A DNA stretch of 64,000 bases, taken from Adiantum capillus-veneris. Lineage: Eukaryota; Streptophyta; Polypodiopsida; Polypodiales; Pteridaceae. A program made the position numbers and the translations under genes. A model generated the notes under the pieces. That model worked only from the letters and a program-made list of their open reading frames with translations. It was not told the DNA's origin and did no database searches. The first letter of the stretch is position 1. Each line of letters starts with the position of its first letter. The stretch covers positions 97,684,412 to 97,748,411 of the forward strand of contig CM043963.1 in assembly GCA_014529385.2 (NCBI GenBank), written 5' to 3'. This document shows, piece by piece, positions 43,969 through 56,709 of the stretch.

Positions 43969-46318
43969 TTTGTATTACCTAAGGAGCATTAGATTAATTT
44001 GACACCTTTAGCTTCGCCACATTAGGTGGCCATCGTAGGAATTAACCCTTCTGGGGAAAAGGGTTTTTTTTAACAAAGTGGGGTAGTTTTATTGCCTATG
44101 GTATTACTTGCCGTGAAGGCGCCTTGTATAGCTCTCTCAATCTACCTATTGGCGGCCTCGCTGTAGCTGTGGGGATCTCTCTATTCATGGCACTCTGCTC
44201 ATCACACCGACTAGACGACCGTCCTCCTTCCTCTATTTAAAGAGGGGAGGGTGCATCTCTGCCCCTCACTTAGCTTTTGGTTTATTATTCTCCTTACATT
44301 AAGTACAAATTGAGTAGCTGTGTTACTTTGAAGTATGGAGCTTGCAACGCAGGTATCTCAGGTTGGCTTCTCTGCCCTTGCATATATTTTTTGCAGATTG
44401 ATGATTTTTTTAATTTAAAGGGGGGTGCTAATGCACTGCGTTTCTTTATGTTGTAGCCTGTTTTGTATGGCAGTTCGTAATATTGTTTTTTCTCTACATT
44501 AACGGCTCCTAGTAGAAACTTGGTTGGGCTAGGAGTATATGAGATGATGTTTTTTTGGGGCATGAATGGTTTACCTTTATGTGTTTGACTAATCTGACCA
44601 TACTAGGTTATGTTGTTACCACATGGCTTAGCAAATAAGGCCGTGATTGACAACAGCATGCTGTTGCAGTCTATGATACGCACCGGTTTTTGTAGCACTT
44701 TCTACTGGTTTTTTATAGGTCGCACAGTATCAGTCATGAAAAAATGGGTGTTTTCCTTAAATGCTTACTGCGATGGGTTTGGTTATATAAAAAAACAATG
44801 GGATGGGGGGTGTTTTCAGTAGTTACCCCTGCTGCTTAACTTGGTTAGGTAGTACTTTGTCGAGGATAACCAGACATACTGTTGGTGCTTACTAATCATC
44901 AAAATGCTTGGGGATTTTCTTGGTAATGTCTCTTTTGCATGTGTTATTGATTATAGTCATAAGAAGCCTTGATGGGCGTTGTGTTTTGGCTGGATATAGG
45001 AACACAAAAAGGGTGGGTTTCTCTGACCCACTACACGCTAATATTGAATGTTTTTTAAGGGGAGAAGGCCCAATTGCACACTGCTGCTTTACTTGGTAAT
45101 CTATTGTTGGGATGGGGTAAATGTAATACACTATCTGCTTTCACATAGGCAGGTGTTGCTCCATTTGTAGCTTTGGGATTGACTTGGTACTATCACTTAA
45201 AGCATGGTAAATTGCCTATTAAAAGACCACCGCTTGGGTTGGTTATGTGAATGTAAAGGGGTTGACCTGATGCGCACTATTATTAGATGTTTTTTGGATT
45301 TGTAGGGGAGTTTTCCCTAACTACATACCGAGGTGTTACTGGTTCATTACCTAGATTTCTTTGAATGAGATGTTGCAAATCATAGGCGGGTATGGTTTCT
45401 CTTGTTTTTTGGACTATGATAAATCGAGGCTTGACCCAGCTGCATATGGTTATTAGATGGTTTTCTCTAGCCCCAACACTTACAATTAGTGGAGGTATTA
45501 CTGGTTGTCTTGCTAAAGTATTACAACAATTTTTTTCATTCACAAATGACAAAGTGAAATTGGAAACATAAAGCATAATTCCTCTAAACTTCATGGTGGG
45601 ACTCAAGGTCTAGCTAGATTCCGCAAGGGCTCCTTGCCACTTTGCCAAAGAGATGTATAAGGTAAGTGATATTCACATTGGTGGACTCCATGAACTATGA
45701 TGGGCATAAACTATATCTGACCTAAAAACAAATATAAACGAGCTTGATGCTTTGGAAATCTCTAAAGAACTTCTTTTTAAAACTCATATGGTAATGATTC
45801 ATTAATCTGGAAAGTAAACTTATAAATTGATAAAAGTATTAATGAGAGGTTCAGACACTTGGATTAGAAGGGGTGATGGCCTTCTAATTAAAATGATATT
45901 TTTTTTACTAGAAACTTTGGGATTTTCTAAAAAAGAAAACATTTTTTACATAAATATCATGGACTAAGCTTGTAAGTTTTTTAAAAAAGGTTTGTAAGAT
46001 GGACATGTATAACAACTGGTATAGTCCATTGATACCTGTAAGACACATCCAAGGCTAACATATATGTTGTCTTGTTTGGATGGATGCAAGTAAGGACTCT
46101 GTCTTATCTTAGCACTGGATTACACATGTACCTACTGCTTGGGAAGTTCTTTTGTTAAATTATATATTGGAATGGTGCTTCATTCGTACAATCATTGTAC
46201 AAAATTAATTATAAGACTAAATTGTTTTGTACTTATCATATCCTTTGTTCTAAATCCAACTGTCTTTTGATAAGTTCAATTATGTTTTATTATCTATAAT
46301 AGAACAGCTAGACACACA
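43968..46318 (+). repeat. Left long terminal repeat (about 2.35 kb) of the Penelope-like element
   Basis: It starts TTGTATTACCTAAGGA and ends near TATAATAGAACAGCTAGACACAC. It matches 50245-52678 along its whole length with scattered substitutions and small indels. Landmarks are TAAGCTTTTGG-type leader CCTCACTTAGCTTTTGG, ATATAAAAAAACAATGGGAT, and AAGAGATGTATAAGGTAAGTGATAT. A TATA-like TATTTAAAG inside CCTCT...AGAGG lies near 44230. No long open frame is present. It does not show TG...CA ends. Confidence 0.85.
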
Positions 46319-46805
46319 TCCTATACATAAGGTGTTTTTCTTGAAAAAAATCCGGATGCTGACTTTGGAAACAAGTTCTGAAACATAGCTCAAAGTTGAA
46401 CCCGTAATCTATAAATCCTTTTTGGTTGACTGGTGTTAGGTGGTCCTTCTTAGACTATTTTTATGGTCCCCTGCTCACGACTACTATAGTCTTTGACTTT
46501 TCCAGTTTAAGGTTTGCAGGCCCAATCTATAGTAACTAATCCTATCTATTGTCTTTTAGGACCACAAACCTTTTAGAATGACAGCCCGCATGAGTATAAA
46601 ACATAGCCCTGAGAATCATGCAATGATTCTCAAACAGATTAAGTTGTACCTGAAAGGCCATACATCAAAAAGAGCTCTGGTAGTTAGAACCAGACCCTTC
46701 CTTGCTAGAAAGGCCAAGGGCTGTATTACTTACTCTTGTAAGTAATTGTAACCTCACTTAATCTTTTTTGATGTATTGCAGACCCTTGCTCTCTCACAAG
46801 GATTG

Positions 46806-48662
46806 GAATTGACCCCTCTCTGTGGCAATCTCTCATGTCCTCAAATGTATTAATAGCTTGGATGCATCTCAACTAATATATGACTCGGCTCTTACCTCAG
46901 ACAAGAAAATGTCTATCTTGCACGTGTTATCTTTTAATGATTGGGTTAAAGTTTTGGCTACCTTAGATAAGGACTCCAAGGAAGGTGTGAATTGGATCTC
47001 CCAATACATAGCCCAACTTCCTATACTCTCTCTCTGCAATACCAACAGGAGCTTTTCCTATTCTATTCCTTTGGGGCTGATCTATCTAAATTTTTGAGGA
47101 AGTTATGCGACCTTAATCCATCTTTTGTTAGTACCCCAGCTACCCCTACTATCCCTCAAATTGGTGATATCTTTTGTAAGGATACTGCTACTCTTGAAGG
47201 AGTCAAAGAGTTTTAGAATACTCTTTGTTCTCTCAGTGATTCCAACCTTTTAAAAATGGTGCCAAAAATCTCAAAAGTTTTTCCCTTCTTACCTTTCAGA
47301 TAGATTGAGATCGAGTCTTTTGGAGTAGACCATCAGCTTTGGGTCCTACCCAACAAAGCCTTATTAGCACCTATTCTGCGTGAAACTTGGGTTTACCTTG
47401 CCAACCTCCCTGGATCTACAGTCAAGGACTATGGACTCAAGATCTTAAAAGGTGGGCAATTTCTTGACAAAGGAGAACTTATTAAAGCACCCTTCAACCT
47501 CAATATCATTGACCATTCTAAGTGACCTTCTAATACTGGCCTTTATATCCGTACGAAAGGGAACATGGAGTTTGCTAAAAGTAACCCAGACTTCTATACA
47601 GAGTCAATTTGGAATGTTTTTCAACCCTATATTAAATGTGCTTGCAAATTTCTTGACCTTAAATCCTCTTGCAAATCCAGCATCATGTGGTTTGATCATG
47701 CCATTTGGTTTATTCTCAACCATTTGGACCTACTCTTCCCAGAAAAACCAGTTGATTTTCACCTCTCCCTTATTTGCTCCTGGTTGGGTGGCCAAGCTAA
47801 ATACATTGTAATTGCTCAGATTGCCTTCAACATCTTTCGTGGATTAATGCTGGACATCCTGAAGGAACTGAAATTTGATGAACCTTGAATTTACCTTACC
47901 ACTTATGCTAACTACAAAGGTGTAAAAATTATCACTAGCTTACTCAAACCCAGTATTGAGGAAGATGACTCTCCCGCTCTAAAAAGACCTGATTCTCTCA
48001 CTACCCCTAACTCTTTTACTTCTTTTTTAACACCTAGCTCTTCCTCCAATCAAGGAAAGTCTCGTAGCTTCACTAGGGGTAGAGACAGAAATTCTCCCAT
48101 CATTAATCTTCTTGAAATGTAATCCTTGGCGGAATTGCAAATTACTACAAGCCCTTGTGGACGTTGGATTCTCAACCAAATAGCTCCAAACCAAGGCTTT
48201 ATCTACGTACAATGTCTTTTCCATAATGTACTTCTCAATTGGATACAACCTAGAACTCTTTTTTGTGAGTGCTTTGACCTTCTTTTTGGCAATCATAAAC
48301 TGCTAGATAATGTTCTCATTGGTTGGTCATATCAACAACCCGTAAAAAACTTGGTTTACAGTAAGGATTTTCTTCAGCTTGAATCTATTCCTGATTGTAC
48401 ATGCAATCAATTTCCCACATATTGCAAAGACTTTGATATATAAAATTTTCATGTTTGTACTTGTGATCTTAGTATCATTGACAATATCAAAATTCAGAAA
48501 ATCTTGGCCAATGGGCTCAATCACATACCTAACTTTCCTAAAAACCCTTACCTGGCTCTATTAGCTTTACTTAATTGTTTAACTGACCTTGTCAGTTCTC
48601 TCCAAATGGAGAAGATATTCCTACTGGACTTAACTAAATTTATGGAGGAATTCTTCTTTTAG
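46806..48662 (+). pseudogene. Penelope-like element protein, N-terminal region
   Basis: Several frames together encode a protein without known domain in the first 1.3 kb. From about 48126 the sequence GRWILNQIAPNQGFIYVQ, then CTCNQFPTYC, then HVCTCDLSIIDN (from 48450) matches a motif that precedes the RT core in a large family of Penelope-like RTs (C-x-C, then HV-x-T-x-DL-x-II). I saw no GIY-YIG endonuclease motif. Stops lie at about 48119, 48441 and 48661 in otherwise continuous reading. Confidence 0.55.
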
Positions 48663-48665
48663 AAA

Positions 48666-50081
48666 ATGTCACAAATCCCTAGAAAATGGTTATCTACTGA
48701 TAACTCCTGGTTAACACCAGAACTTGCTCTTGATTTTCAAAAGATATCTAATAATTGGTTCATAGTCGGGCTAGAAAAAAACTCTAATTGTCCCACTCTT
48801 ATCTGCAAAAAACTTGCTTGGATTGCTACCCATGATCGGGTTTCTGGGCATGAATTCCTTAAGACTAACTCTTCCATTCAGACTGTCACCAATAGCATCT
48901 CAAAACACTTGGAGGATTTAGGCTATATTATACAGGGCGCTAAACTGCCAATACTTTTTCCCACCTATAAGATACATAAACACAAATTTAGATGGGTATC
49001 TGATGCTTCTAATTGTATTTTTACTAATCTCACCAAAGATATCACGCTATGCCTTGACCTAATACTAGCTGAGTTTGAACTTATTGGTGCCTCTACACAG
49101 AAAATTTGTCATGACTTCCTTCAAATACAGTACAATGCCTTCTGGATTACAAAAAACTCCAATGAAGTCTCTCTTAATCTCCCTAAATATATCTTTCATA
49201 TTTTTTCTGCAAATATCATGCAATGTTATGAAAACAGTCCCCTTGATGGGGAACTTGGCCTTAAAAATGTTTTGTCCAAGGTAATTAGAATGGCTTTCTC
49301 CAATGCAAGTAGGAAGAATCTTTTTTATATATAACTTTCCAAAAAACCAAAGTGGATAAAGAAACATACTCTATACACCCCCTACACTTCAATGAAGAGA
49401 AACTTTGTCAGTACATTTCATGGTTGCTTGATAACTGTTCTATCATTTCCGGAGGTCATTGTTTTAAACAATGCCTAGGCATCCCCATGGGGTTCTCCTG
49501 TTCTCCACTTATATGTAATACCTACCTAGCCTTCTTTGAATGCAAATGGTTTCTTAAAACCATGGAATGTAGGAATAATAACCTGTCACTTTTCAGACAT
49601 ACTTACAGGTACATGGATGAAATACTTAGCATCAACAATAAGGCTTTCCTTGAGGAAATCTGCCTTATATATCCTCACTGCTTAAAAGTGGAACCTACAT
49701 CCTTACACGAGTTTTTAACTACCGATGGGGATTTTTTTAGTTCCTTAACCTTTCTATCTCCCTTCACACTCCTTATGTTGGTGGATACGACCTAAGGTTT
49801 GTGTGGAAAAGGGATTGCTTAAACCGCCTCCTTTGGAATTCATTAAGAGAAATAGTAATAGACCACACAAAGCAGCACTTAGCACTTGTATCAGCCTACT
49901 CTATCTAATCATGCACTCTTCCTCCAACTATCTCCTTGCTTGGGAGGACATTAAACTACTAGTAAATAAGTATTGCCGTAACGGGTTCAGTATAAACATA
50001 ATTCTCCATAAAATTATACAATCACTGACTCAGCATAACTCACCTGGGTTACGTTTTAAACATGAAAATCTCATTTCTTAA
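48666..50081 (+). pseudogene. Penelope-like reverse transcriptase, decayed
   Basis: The first 222 codons read WFIVGLEKNSNCPTLICKKL, then PTYKIHKHKFRWVSDAS, the K-IHK-R-V-S block used by Penelope-type RTs in place of the usual fingers motif. After a frameshift at about 49335 come ISWLLDNCSIISGGHCF, QCLGIPMGFSCSPLICN, and FRHTYRYMDEILSINNKAF with IYPHCL. GIPMG and RY-x-DD-x-x-SINN are diagnostic. The catalytic box at 49610-49621 reads YMDE, so the second Asp is Glu. A further frame (49803-50081) holds the C-terminus. No GIY-YIG domain follows before the repeat. Confidence 0.7.
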
Positions 50082-50089
50082 ATAAGGTA

Positions 50090-50114
50090 GTAGGCCCATT
50101 CACAATGGGCCTAC
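50090..50114 (+). repeat. Perfect 11-bp hairpin before the right terminal repeat
   Basis: GTAGGCCCATT, loop CAC, AATGGGCCTAC. It begins 9 bp after the last RT stop and lies about 35 bp before the AC array. Confidence 0.9.
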
Positions 50115-50148
50115 AATCTACCCATTGTGTTTGGTGCCTGGGGGGCGG

Positions 50149-50150
<2 letters not shown>

Positions 50151-50244
<94 letters not shown>
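50151..50244 (+). repeat. (AC)n array, 94 bp, at the internal edge of the right terminal repeat
   Basis: Uninterrupted CA repeat directly joined to TTGTATTACCTAAGG. Confidence 0.95.
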
Positions 50245-50246
<2 letters not shown>

Positions 50247-52678
50247 TGTATTACCTAAGGATCATTAGCTTAATTTGACACCTTTAGCTTCACCACATTA
50301 GGTGGCCATTGTAGAAATTAACCCTTCTGGGGAAAAGGAGTTTTTTTACAAAGCGGGGCGGTTTTACTACCTATGCTATTACTTGTCGTGAAGGCGCCTT
50401 GTATAGATCTCTCATTCTACCTTTGGCGGCCTCGATGTAGCTATGGTGATCTCTCCATTCATGGCAATCTCATCATCACACAGACTGGACGATTGTCCTC
50501 CTTCCTCTGTTCAAAGAGGTGAGGGTGCATCTCTGCCCCTCACTTAGCTTTTGGTTGATTATTCTTCTTACATTAAGTACAAATTGAGTAGCTGTGTTAC
50601 TTTGGAGTATGGAGCTTGCAACGCAGGTATCGCAGGTTGGCTTCTCTGCCCTTGCATATATTTTTTGCATACTGATGATTATTTTTTTAAAAAGGGGGGT
50701 GCTAATGCACTGTGTTTCTTTACGTTGTAGCCTGTTTTGTATGGTAGTTCATAATATTGTTTTTTGCTCTACATTAACGGCTCCTGGTTGGAAACCTAGT
50801 TGGGCTAGGAGTATATGAGATGATGTTTTTTTGGGGAATGGATGGTTTACCTTTCTGCGTTTGACTAATCTGACCATACTGGGTTGTGTTGTTACCACAT
50901 GGCTTAGCAAATGAGGCCATGATTGACAACAACATACTATTGCAGTCTATGATACGCACTGGTTTTTCCAGCGCTTTGTACTAGTTTTTTACAGGTTGCA
51001 CAGTATCAGTCCTGACAAAATGGTTGTTTGCCTTAAATGCTTACTGGTATGGGTTTGGTTATATAAAAAAACAATGGGATGGGGGGTATTTTCAGTGGTT
51101 ACCCCTGCTGTTTAACTTGTCTAGGCAGTACTCTATCGAGGATAACGAGACATACTATTGGTGCTTACTAATCATCAAAATGCTTGGGTATTTTCTTGGT
51201 AATGTCGCTTTTGCTTGTGTTATTGATCATAGTCATACGAAGCCTTGATGGGCCTTGTGTGTTGGTTGGATATAGGAACACAAAAAGGGTGGGGTTCTCT
51301 GACCCTCTACAGGCTGATATTGAATGTTTTTCAAGGGGAGATGGCCAAATTGCACATTGTTGCTTTACTTGGTCATTACTGTATTTTTGGGATGGGGTAA
51401 AATGTAATACACTATCTGTATTCACATAGGCGAGTGTAGCTCCATTTGTAGCTTTGGGATTGACTTGGTGCTATCACTTAAAGCATGGTATATTGCATGT
51501 TAAAAGACCACGGCTTGGGTTGGTTATGCAAATATAAAGGGGTTGACCTGCTGCGCACTATTATTAGATGTTTTTTGAATTTGTAGGGGAGTTTGCCCTA
51601 ACTGCATATCGTGGCGTTATTGGTTTATTACCTAGATTTTTTTGAATGAGATGTTGCAAATCATAGGCGGGTATGGTTTCTTGTTTTTTGGACTATGATA
51701 AATTGGGGCTTGGTCCAGCTGCATACGGTTATTAGATGGTTTTTTTGGCCCGAACACTTACAATTACTTGAGGTATTACTGGTTGTCTTGGTAAAGTATT
51801 ACAATAATTGTTTTCATTCGCAAATGACAAAGTGAAATTGGAAACATAAAGTATAATTCCTCTAAACTTCATGGTTGGTGGACTCGAGGTCTAGCTAGAT
51901 TCCACAAGGGCTCCTTGCCACTTTGCCAAAGAGATGTATAAGGTAAGTGATATAGAGATTGGGATTTGATTTGGACTCCATGAACTATGATGGGCATAAA
52001 CTATATCTGACCCAAAAACAAACATAAACGAGCTTGATGCTTTGGAAATCTCTAAAGAACTTCTTTTTAGAACTCATATGGTAGTGATTCATTAATCTGG
52101 AAAGTAAACTTATAAACTGATAAAAGTATTAATAAGGGGCTCAGACACTTGGATTAGAAGTGGTGATGGCCTTCTAATCAAAATGATATTTTTTTTACTA
52201 GAAACTTTGGGATTTTGTAAAAAAAGAAAACATTTTTTACATAAATATTATGGAGTAAGCTTGTAAGTTTTTAAAAAAAGGTTTGTAAGATGGACATGAA
52301 TAACAACTAGTATAGTCCATTGATACCTGTAAGACATATCCAAGGCTAACATATATGTTGTCTTGTTTGGATGGATGCAGGTAAGGACTCTAACTTATCT
52401 TGGAAAGTTTTTTTTGGCTAGCGAGCTGTCAAACACTGGATTACACATGTACCTACTGCTTGGGAAGTTCTTTTGTTGAACTATATATTGGAATGGTGCT
52501 TCATTCCTACAATCATTGTACAAAATTAATTCTAAGACTGAATTTTTTTGTACTTATCATCTCCTTTGGTCTAAAGCCACCCGTCTTTTGATAAGTTCAA
52601 TTATGTCTTATTATCTATAATAGAACATCCACACACACACATACATGCATGCACGTGTGGCTAGACACACACACACAC
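50245..52678 (+). repeat. Right long terminal repeat (about 2.4 kb) of the Penelope-like element
   Basis: Direct-orientation copy of 43968-46318. It ends TATAATAGAACATCC, an AC-rich insert, then GGCTAGACACACAC. The same GCTAGACACAC end occurs in the left copy without the insert. Confidence 0.85.
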
Positions 52679-55600
52679 GCACGTGCTACACACACTCATT
52701 TGTTTTTTGAAATTTAATAAATTATAAAATGATTTTTTAATTAATCATTTTAGAAAGTTCTATAAATAAGGAAGGAATTTATTTGATTTAAGCTCTCCAT
52801 CTCTCCCTCTTTCTCTCAAGCTCTTCATCTTCTCTATATATCTATTGCACTTAATCTCTCTATTTCTTCCTTATATGTCTATTGCTCTCAAGCTCTCCAT
52901 CTCTCCTTCTTACTCTCAAACTCTATATTTTCCCTCCCTATCTTTTGCTCTCTATCTTTATTTATCAAGCTCTTTCTCTCTCAAACTATGAAGACCCAGA
53001 CCCCCCCAATCCAAAGGTAGTGGTCTCACCGAAGAGATTCCCCTTAGTAGTAGGCAATAAGTGCATTCAAAAACCACCCAAGAAACTGATCAATCTCAAG
53101 CGGTTGGTTCTCTACATTGTGTTGTTTTTGTTGTGACTAGTGCTACAACTGGAATTGAGCCATCATGTGGAGGGTTGGATTGTCCAACAGAAGGTGCATG
53201 TGAAGCATATGACATCAGCAATGAGTTCTTTGGAAATGTGGTTGACAAGCACATATCTTTGGGTTGGGTAGATGCTCATGGAGCTTCTACTATCTTTGGG
53301 TTGAGTAAATGCTCTTGGAGCTTCCTACTATAGCAAATTGCCACGCTTACATCTTTGTCACCTTCTTTCAAACCCTACCATTTGCACACATGATGATCAT
53401 GTGATGAATTTGTAGCTTTTCGTTGCAAATAAAGGTTAACAAAAAACTATGGAAAGGTTTATTGTGAGTTGGCGGATTCTCAACAAAGATTACAACTGGT
53501 TTGTTGATCGTGGCCATTCCGCTTAAGATCTCGCGATGTCATATGATGTAGATGAGGAGCTTCGTCTCATCCCCAAGCTCAATCATATGGCTTAGAGATA
53601 TTTTGTGGTTTAAGATAGGAATCACAGATTGGAGGCATGGATGTGATGGATGAATGAAAACAACATCCCTATTGAGGAGGCACCCCCTGTGAAGTGTATG
53701 CTTGTAGAATTCAAACTGGAGGAGAAAGCGGAGTTCTATTGGTTTTAGGCATCATCAACATGTAAATCTAGTTGTTGTTTATGAATTTGTTTGCATGTTA
53801 GTTTTTTGGGCACTTTGTTTTACGTATGAATGTTTAAAAGGGCTACAAGGATATCAGTCCCTCACACGACTGTGCACAATATATTTATGATATCAAAGTT
53901 AGGGATAGCGGATCCAATGTCACTCCTTGGATTTTTTTTGGGAAAGAGCGAGGTTGGTGGTGGAGAGGGCTTTGCACTTTGGGGGACCAAATAAATCAAA
54001 GTGTCTCAAGTTGCCCATGGATTTCATTGCTCAATTAATTTGGAAGGTATGTGCTCAAAGCAATGCGCAATAGATGAAATGTGACCAATAGCAGCTTAGG
54101 GAAAGTGCCCCTAGTGGTTGGATTACCCCGACAAGGCGTAGAGGAGGATGAGCTTTACGCAGGTACAGTACTGTATATTTTTGGGCTTTGTCATGCAATG
54201 GGTAATGGGTATGCTAATTTTGTTTGCTTTTTCAATAGTAGAGCATAGAGGTTAAGGGTACAAGGCCATTGAGCCAAAGGATGTGCTCTCTCTCAACACA
54301 AGTAATCAACTGGCTTCAAATAAAGACACAAAGAAACAATCCACAATGGGCAAGCAAGCACCCTTGATATATGGGTGAGGGAAGAGCAGGAAGAGAGCTA
54401 TTATTGTGGTGGATGAGGAGAGAAATCATGGAGATGAGGATAATTGTGCAAAGGACAACCATAGTGCTCAGAGTAAATGGAGATCACCATTGCTATACTT
54501 CTCCCCTCAACCATGAGAGACCACCCATGAGTCACCTCCATCCTTTTCCCCTCGACCACGAGAGACCACCCATGAGTCGCCTCCATCTTGACCATCACAC
54601 GATAGACCTCCACCGAAGCTCCCTAACATGGTCATAGTGGTTGTGGAAAATGCTCCAGGTGTGCTAAAATGCCTCTTTTCATGGTCTTCTTTTTATCATT
54701 GCATTCCAAATGGAATTGATCTTATGTTAACCATACAAATATGCACGTAGAGCAAGGCCACCTTACAATGCATGCTAGTCTCAAGAGGTAGGCAAAATCT
54801 ATTTTTGATGTGTTATGTTATGCTAGGTAAGTCATATGATTTTTCATATTAAGTCATGCTCATAGCGCTAGTGCTGAGCAAGAGTGTGTGTTGGTCCCTG
54901 AGAGACAAGACGGATGGACCCTAGGAGTTCATTGGGTGGCATACGTTTGGTGTATATGGCCTTTCCTATACACACTAGGCCACATATGGCCATGAAAGGT
55001 GGACTTCCTTTATGGAACCAGTGGGAAAGCAAGCTTGTGGAGGCAACATTTTATATTGTGACCGATTTCCTTCTGACGGATGGCATGATTGTGGCAACAC
55101 TCCATGTAGAGCATTTGTCCATTGTTACTTCAACATCAGATAGATCTAGTTTTTTCTTATTGAGGATATTACACATATGACTCCTAGAGTCTGGCTACAC
55201 AACTGCTGAGGACTATGTAGAGGGGGTACATTTGCCTATATAATTGTGTTGAGGTGCATCAATAGGTTCTACATTACAAAATGTTTAGTTGTTAATGTTC
55301 TTTGTAGGTTGGTATTTTGTTGTTGGCCGTATTCACGCCCCCTAGAGGTGCTGGCAGTTGGCTTCCTAGATATGATCGAGGAGATGGAGAGATTGTAGCA
55401 AATGTATGTGTCTTCTCTACAACATTTTTGTGTAGAATAATGAAGTCAAAACTGAGAATAGGTTTCAAGTACCTCACAAACAGTGGACTCCTCTCAAAGC
55501 CTCTATGAAATAGAGAGCCACTACGATCAAGCGCCCACGATGTGGGATCCATGCATGGTAGATTCCTCCCACATGATGGAATCATTGCAAAATCTTTGTG

Positions 55601-56386
55601 TGCATGACATCTATGTGAGGCCTTTCAATACGATCGGGTTACTTGCTGCAATAAGCTCAAGTACTATAGGCTTAGCTTCATGCGACAAGCAAGAAAGATG
55701 GGTGCCTTGGCTTAGGGTAAGCGCTCTATATTTGGGCTCTCAGGGTCATGAGGTCAACTCACATTGCCTATTTTGCGTGAGGCTTTGGTGGTGGACATGA
55801 AACTGACGATCAAGTGATTTGAAAGAGGTTTTGGGTCTGTAAGAGCCTACACACACGCTCCTTCCTCTTGGCCTCAGACGCAGAAACTCTTCAACTCTAC
55901 CCTATTTCTCTGTCAGGTCCAGAAGAAAGGTTTCCCATGCTCTTGCCACTACTCCAAAGAGATCAAGGCTATACGAGGCCAATCACCCAATAATTCAATT
56001 TGAGTTTTAAAAACTCATACAATAAGGCTTTGTCACTGACTCCATAACCTGAGTCGGCCAGTAGAAGAGGGTATTCCCGTGTAGAGAAAGCAAAATCCTA
56101 AAAGGTATATTTCCAACAAGCTCTTCCATTTGGAGCAACTAGCACACATTGCTAAACAAGGGAAAAATTTTGTATTAGAGAAAGCATATGTGAAGAGTGG
56201 CTTCACAATTATTCTATTGCACATTAAATTTACCTTGTTTGTAAAAGAGTTAGACACTGCAATTGAAAATATGGTAAGACCTCTCTTGTCAACGTTCATC
56301 ACTAGCACAATGATTGATATGTATGCCATGCCTACATCAAAGGCCAACACAAACAAATCACTTGGATAGCTCCAGTTTGAGGGGAG
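52679..56386. other. Degenerate, unrecognised sequence
   Basis: 52780-53000 is CT-rich. Short frames follow with plausible but unknown protein character: 53061-53333 (Cys-containing), about 53449-53757 (MERFIVSWRILNKDYNW, broken by three stops), 54371-54637, 54914-55180 and 56130-56369. None matches a family I know. The last ends shortly before GAGGGGAG at 56379-56386, which looks like a polypurine tract facing the Copia LTR from outside. Confidence 0.4.
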
Positions 56387-56662
56387 TGTTGAAGATGATG
56401 AAACAGGAAACAGAAGGAAGACAGCAACTCAGAGTAGGAAGAAGATGGAGAAGGAGAAGACACAGAGCTTGTGTACGAGATCTCTGTAGTCTCTCTCTCT
56501 GTATTGGAATAATAATATATACAAACTCAGAGCTACAAAGCTATATGAAACCCTAAGAGATAAGGTGTCCTTTCACACCGGATGTCCAGGGGGAAAAACC
56601 CAGTGGGAGAAAAGTGCCCCTGGTGAAGCGCGTATACACACTAACACTACTACATGTCTACA
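56387..56662 (-). repeat. 3' LTR of the Copia element (276 bp)
   Basis: On the minus strand it starts TGTAGACATG and ends CATCTTCAACA. It contains TATATATTATTATTCC as a TATA region and a pyrimidine-rich R-U5 end. A polypurine tract stands immediately upstream on the same strand. Confidence 0.75.
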
Positions 56663-56675
56663 AATCCCCCCTGTA
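56663..56675 (-). promoter_or_regulatory. Polypurine tract of the Copia element
   Basis: The minus strand reads ACAGGGGGGATT next to the LTR start. Such tracts prime plus-strand DNA. Confidence 0.7.
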
Positions 56676-56709
56676 GTGATAGTGTGAATCCGTACAAGGT
56701 AGCAGATCA

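Noticed and set aside
43968..46318. Ordinary LTR of an LTR retrotransposon
   Set aside because: No TG...CA ends, no primer site inside the left copy, no polypurine tract before the right copy, and the enclosed RT is not of LTR-retrotransposon type.
50670..50710. Possible hammerhead ribozyme (CTGATGA) in the right terminal repeat, as known in some Penelope-like elements
   Set aside because: No GAAA core partner and no stems I and III around it; the left repeat has a different base there.
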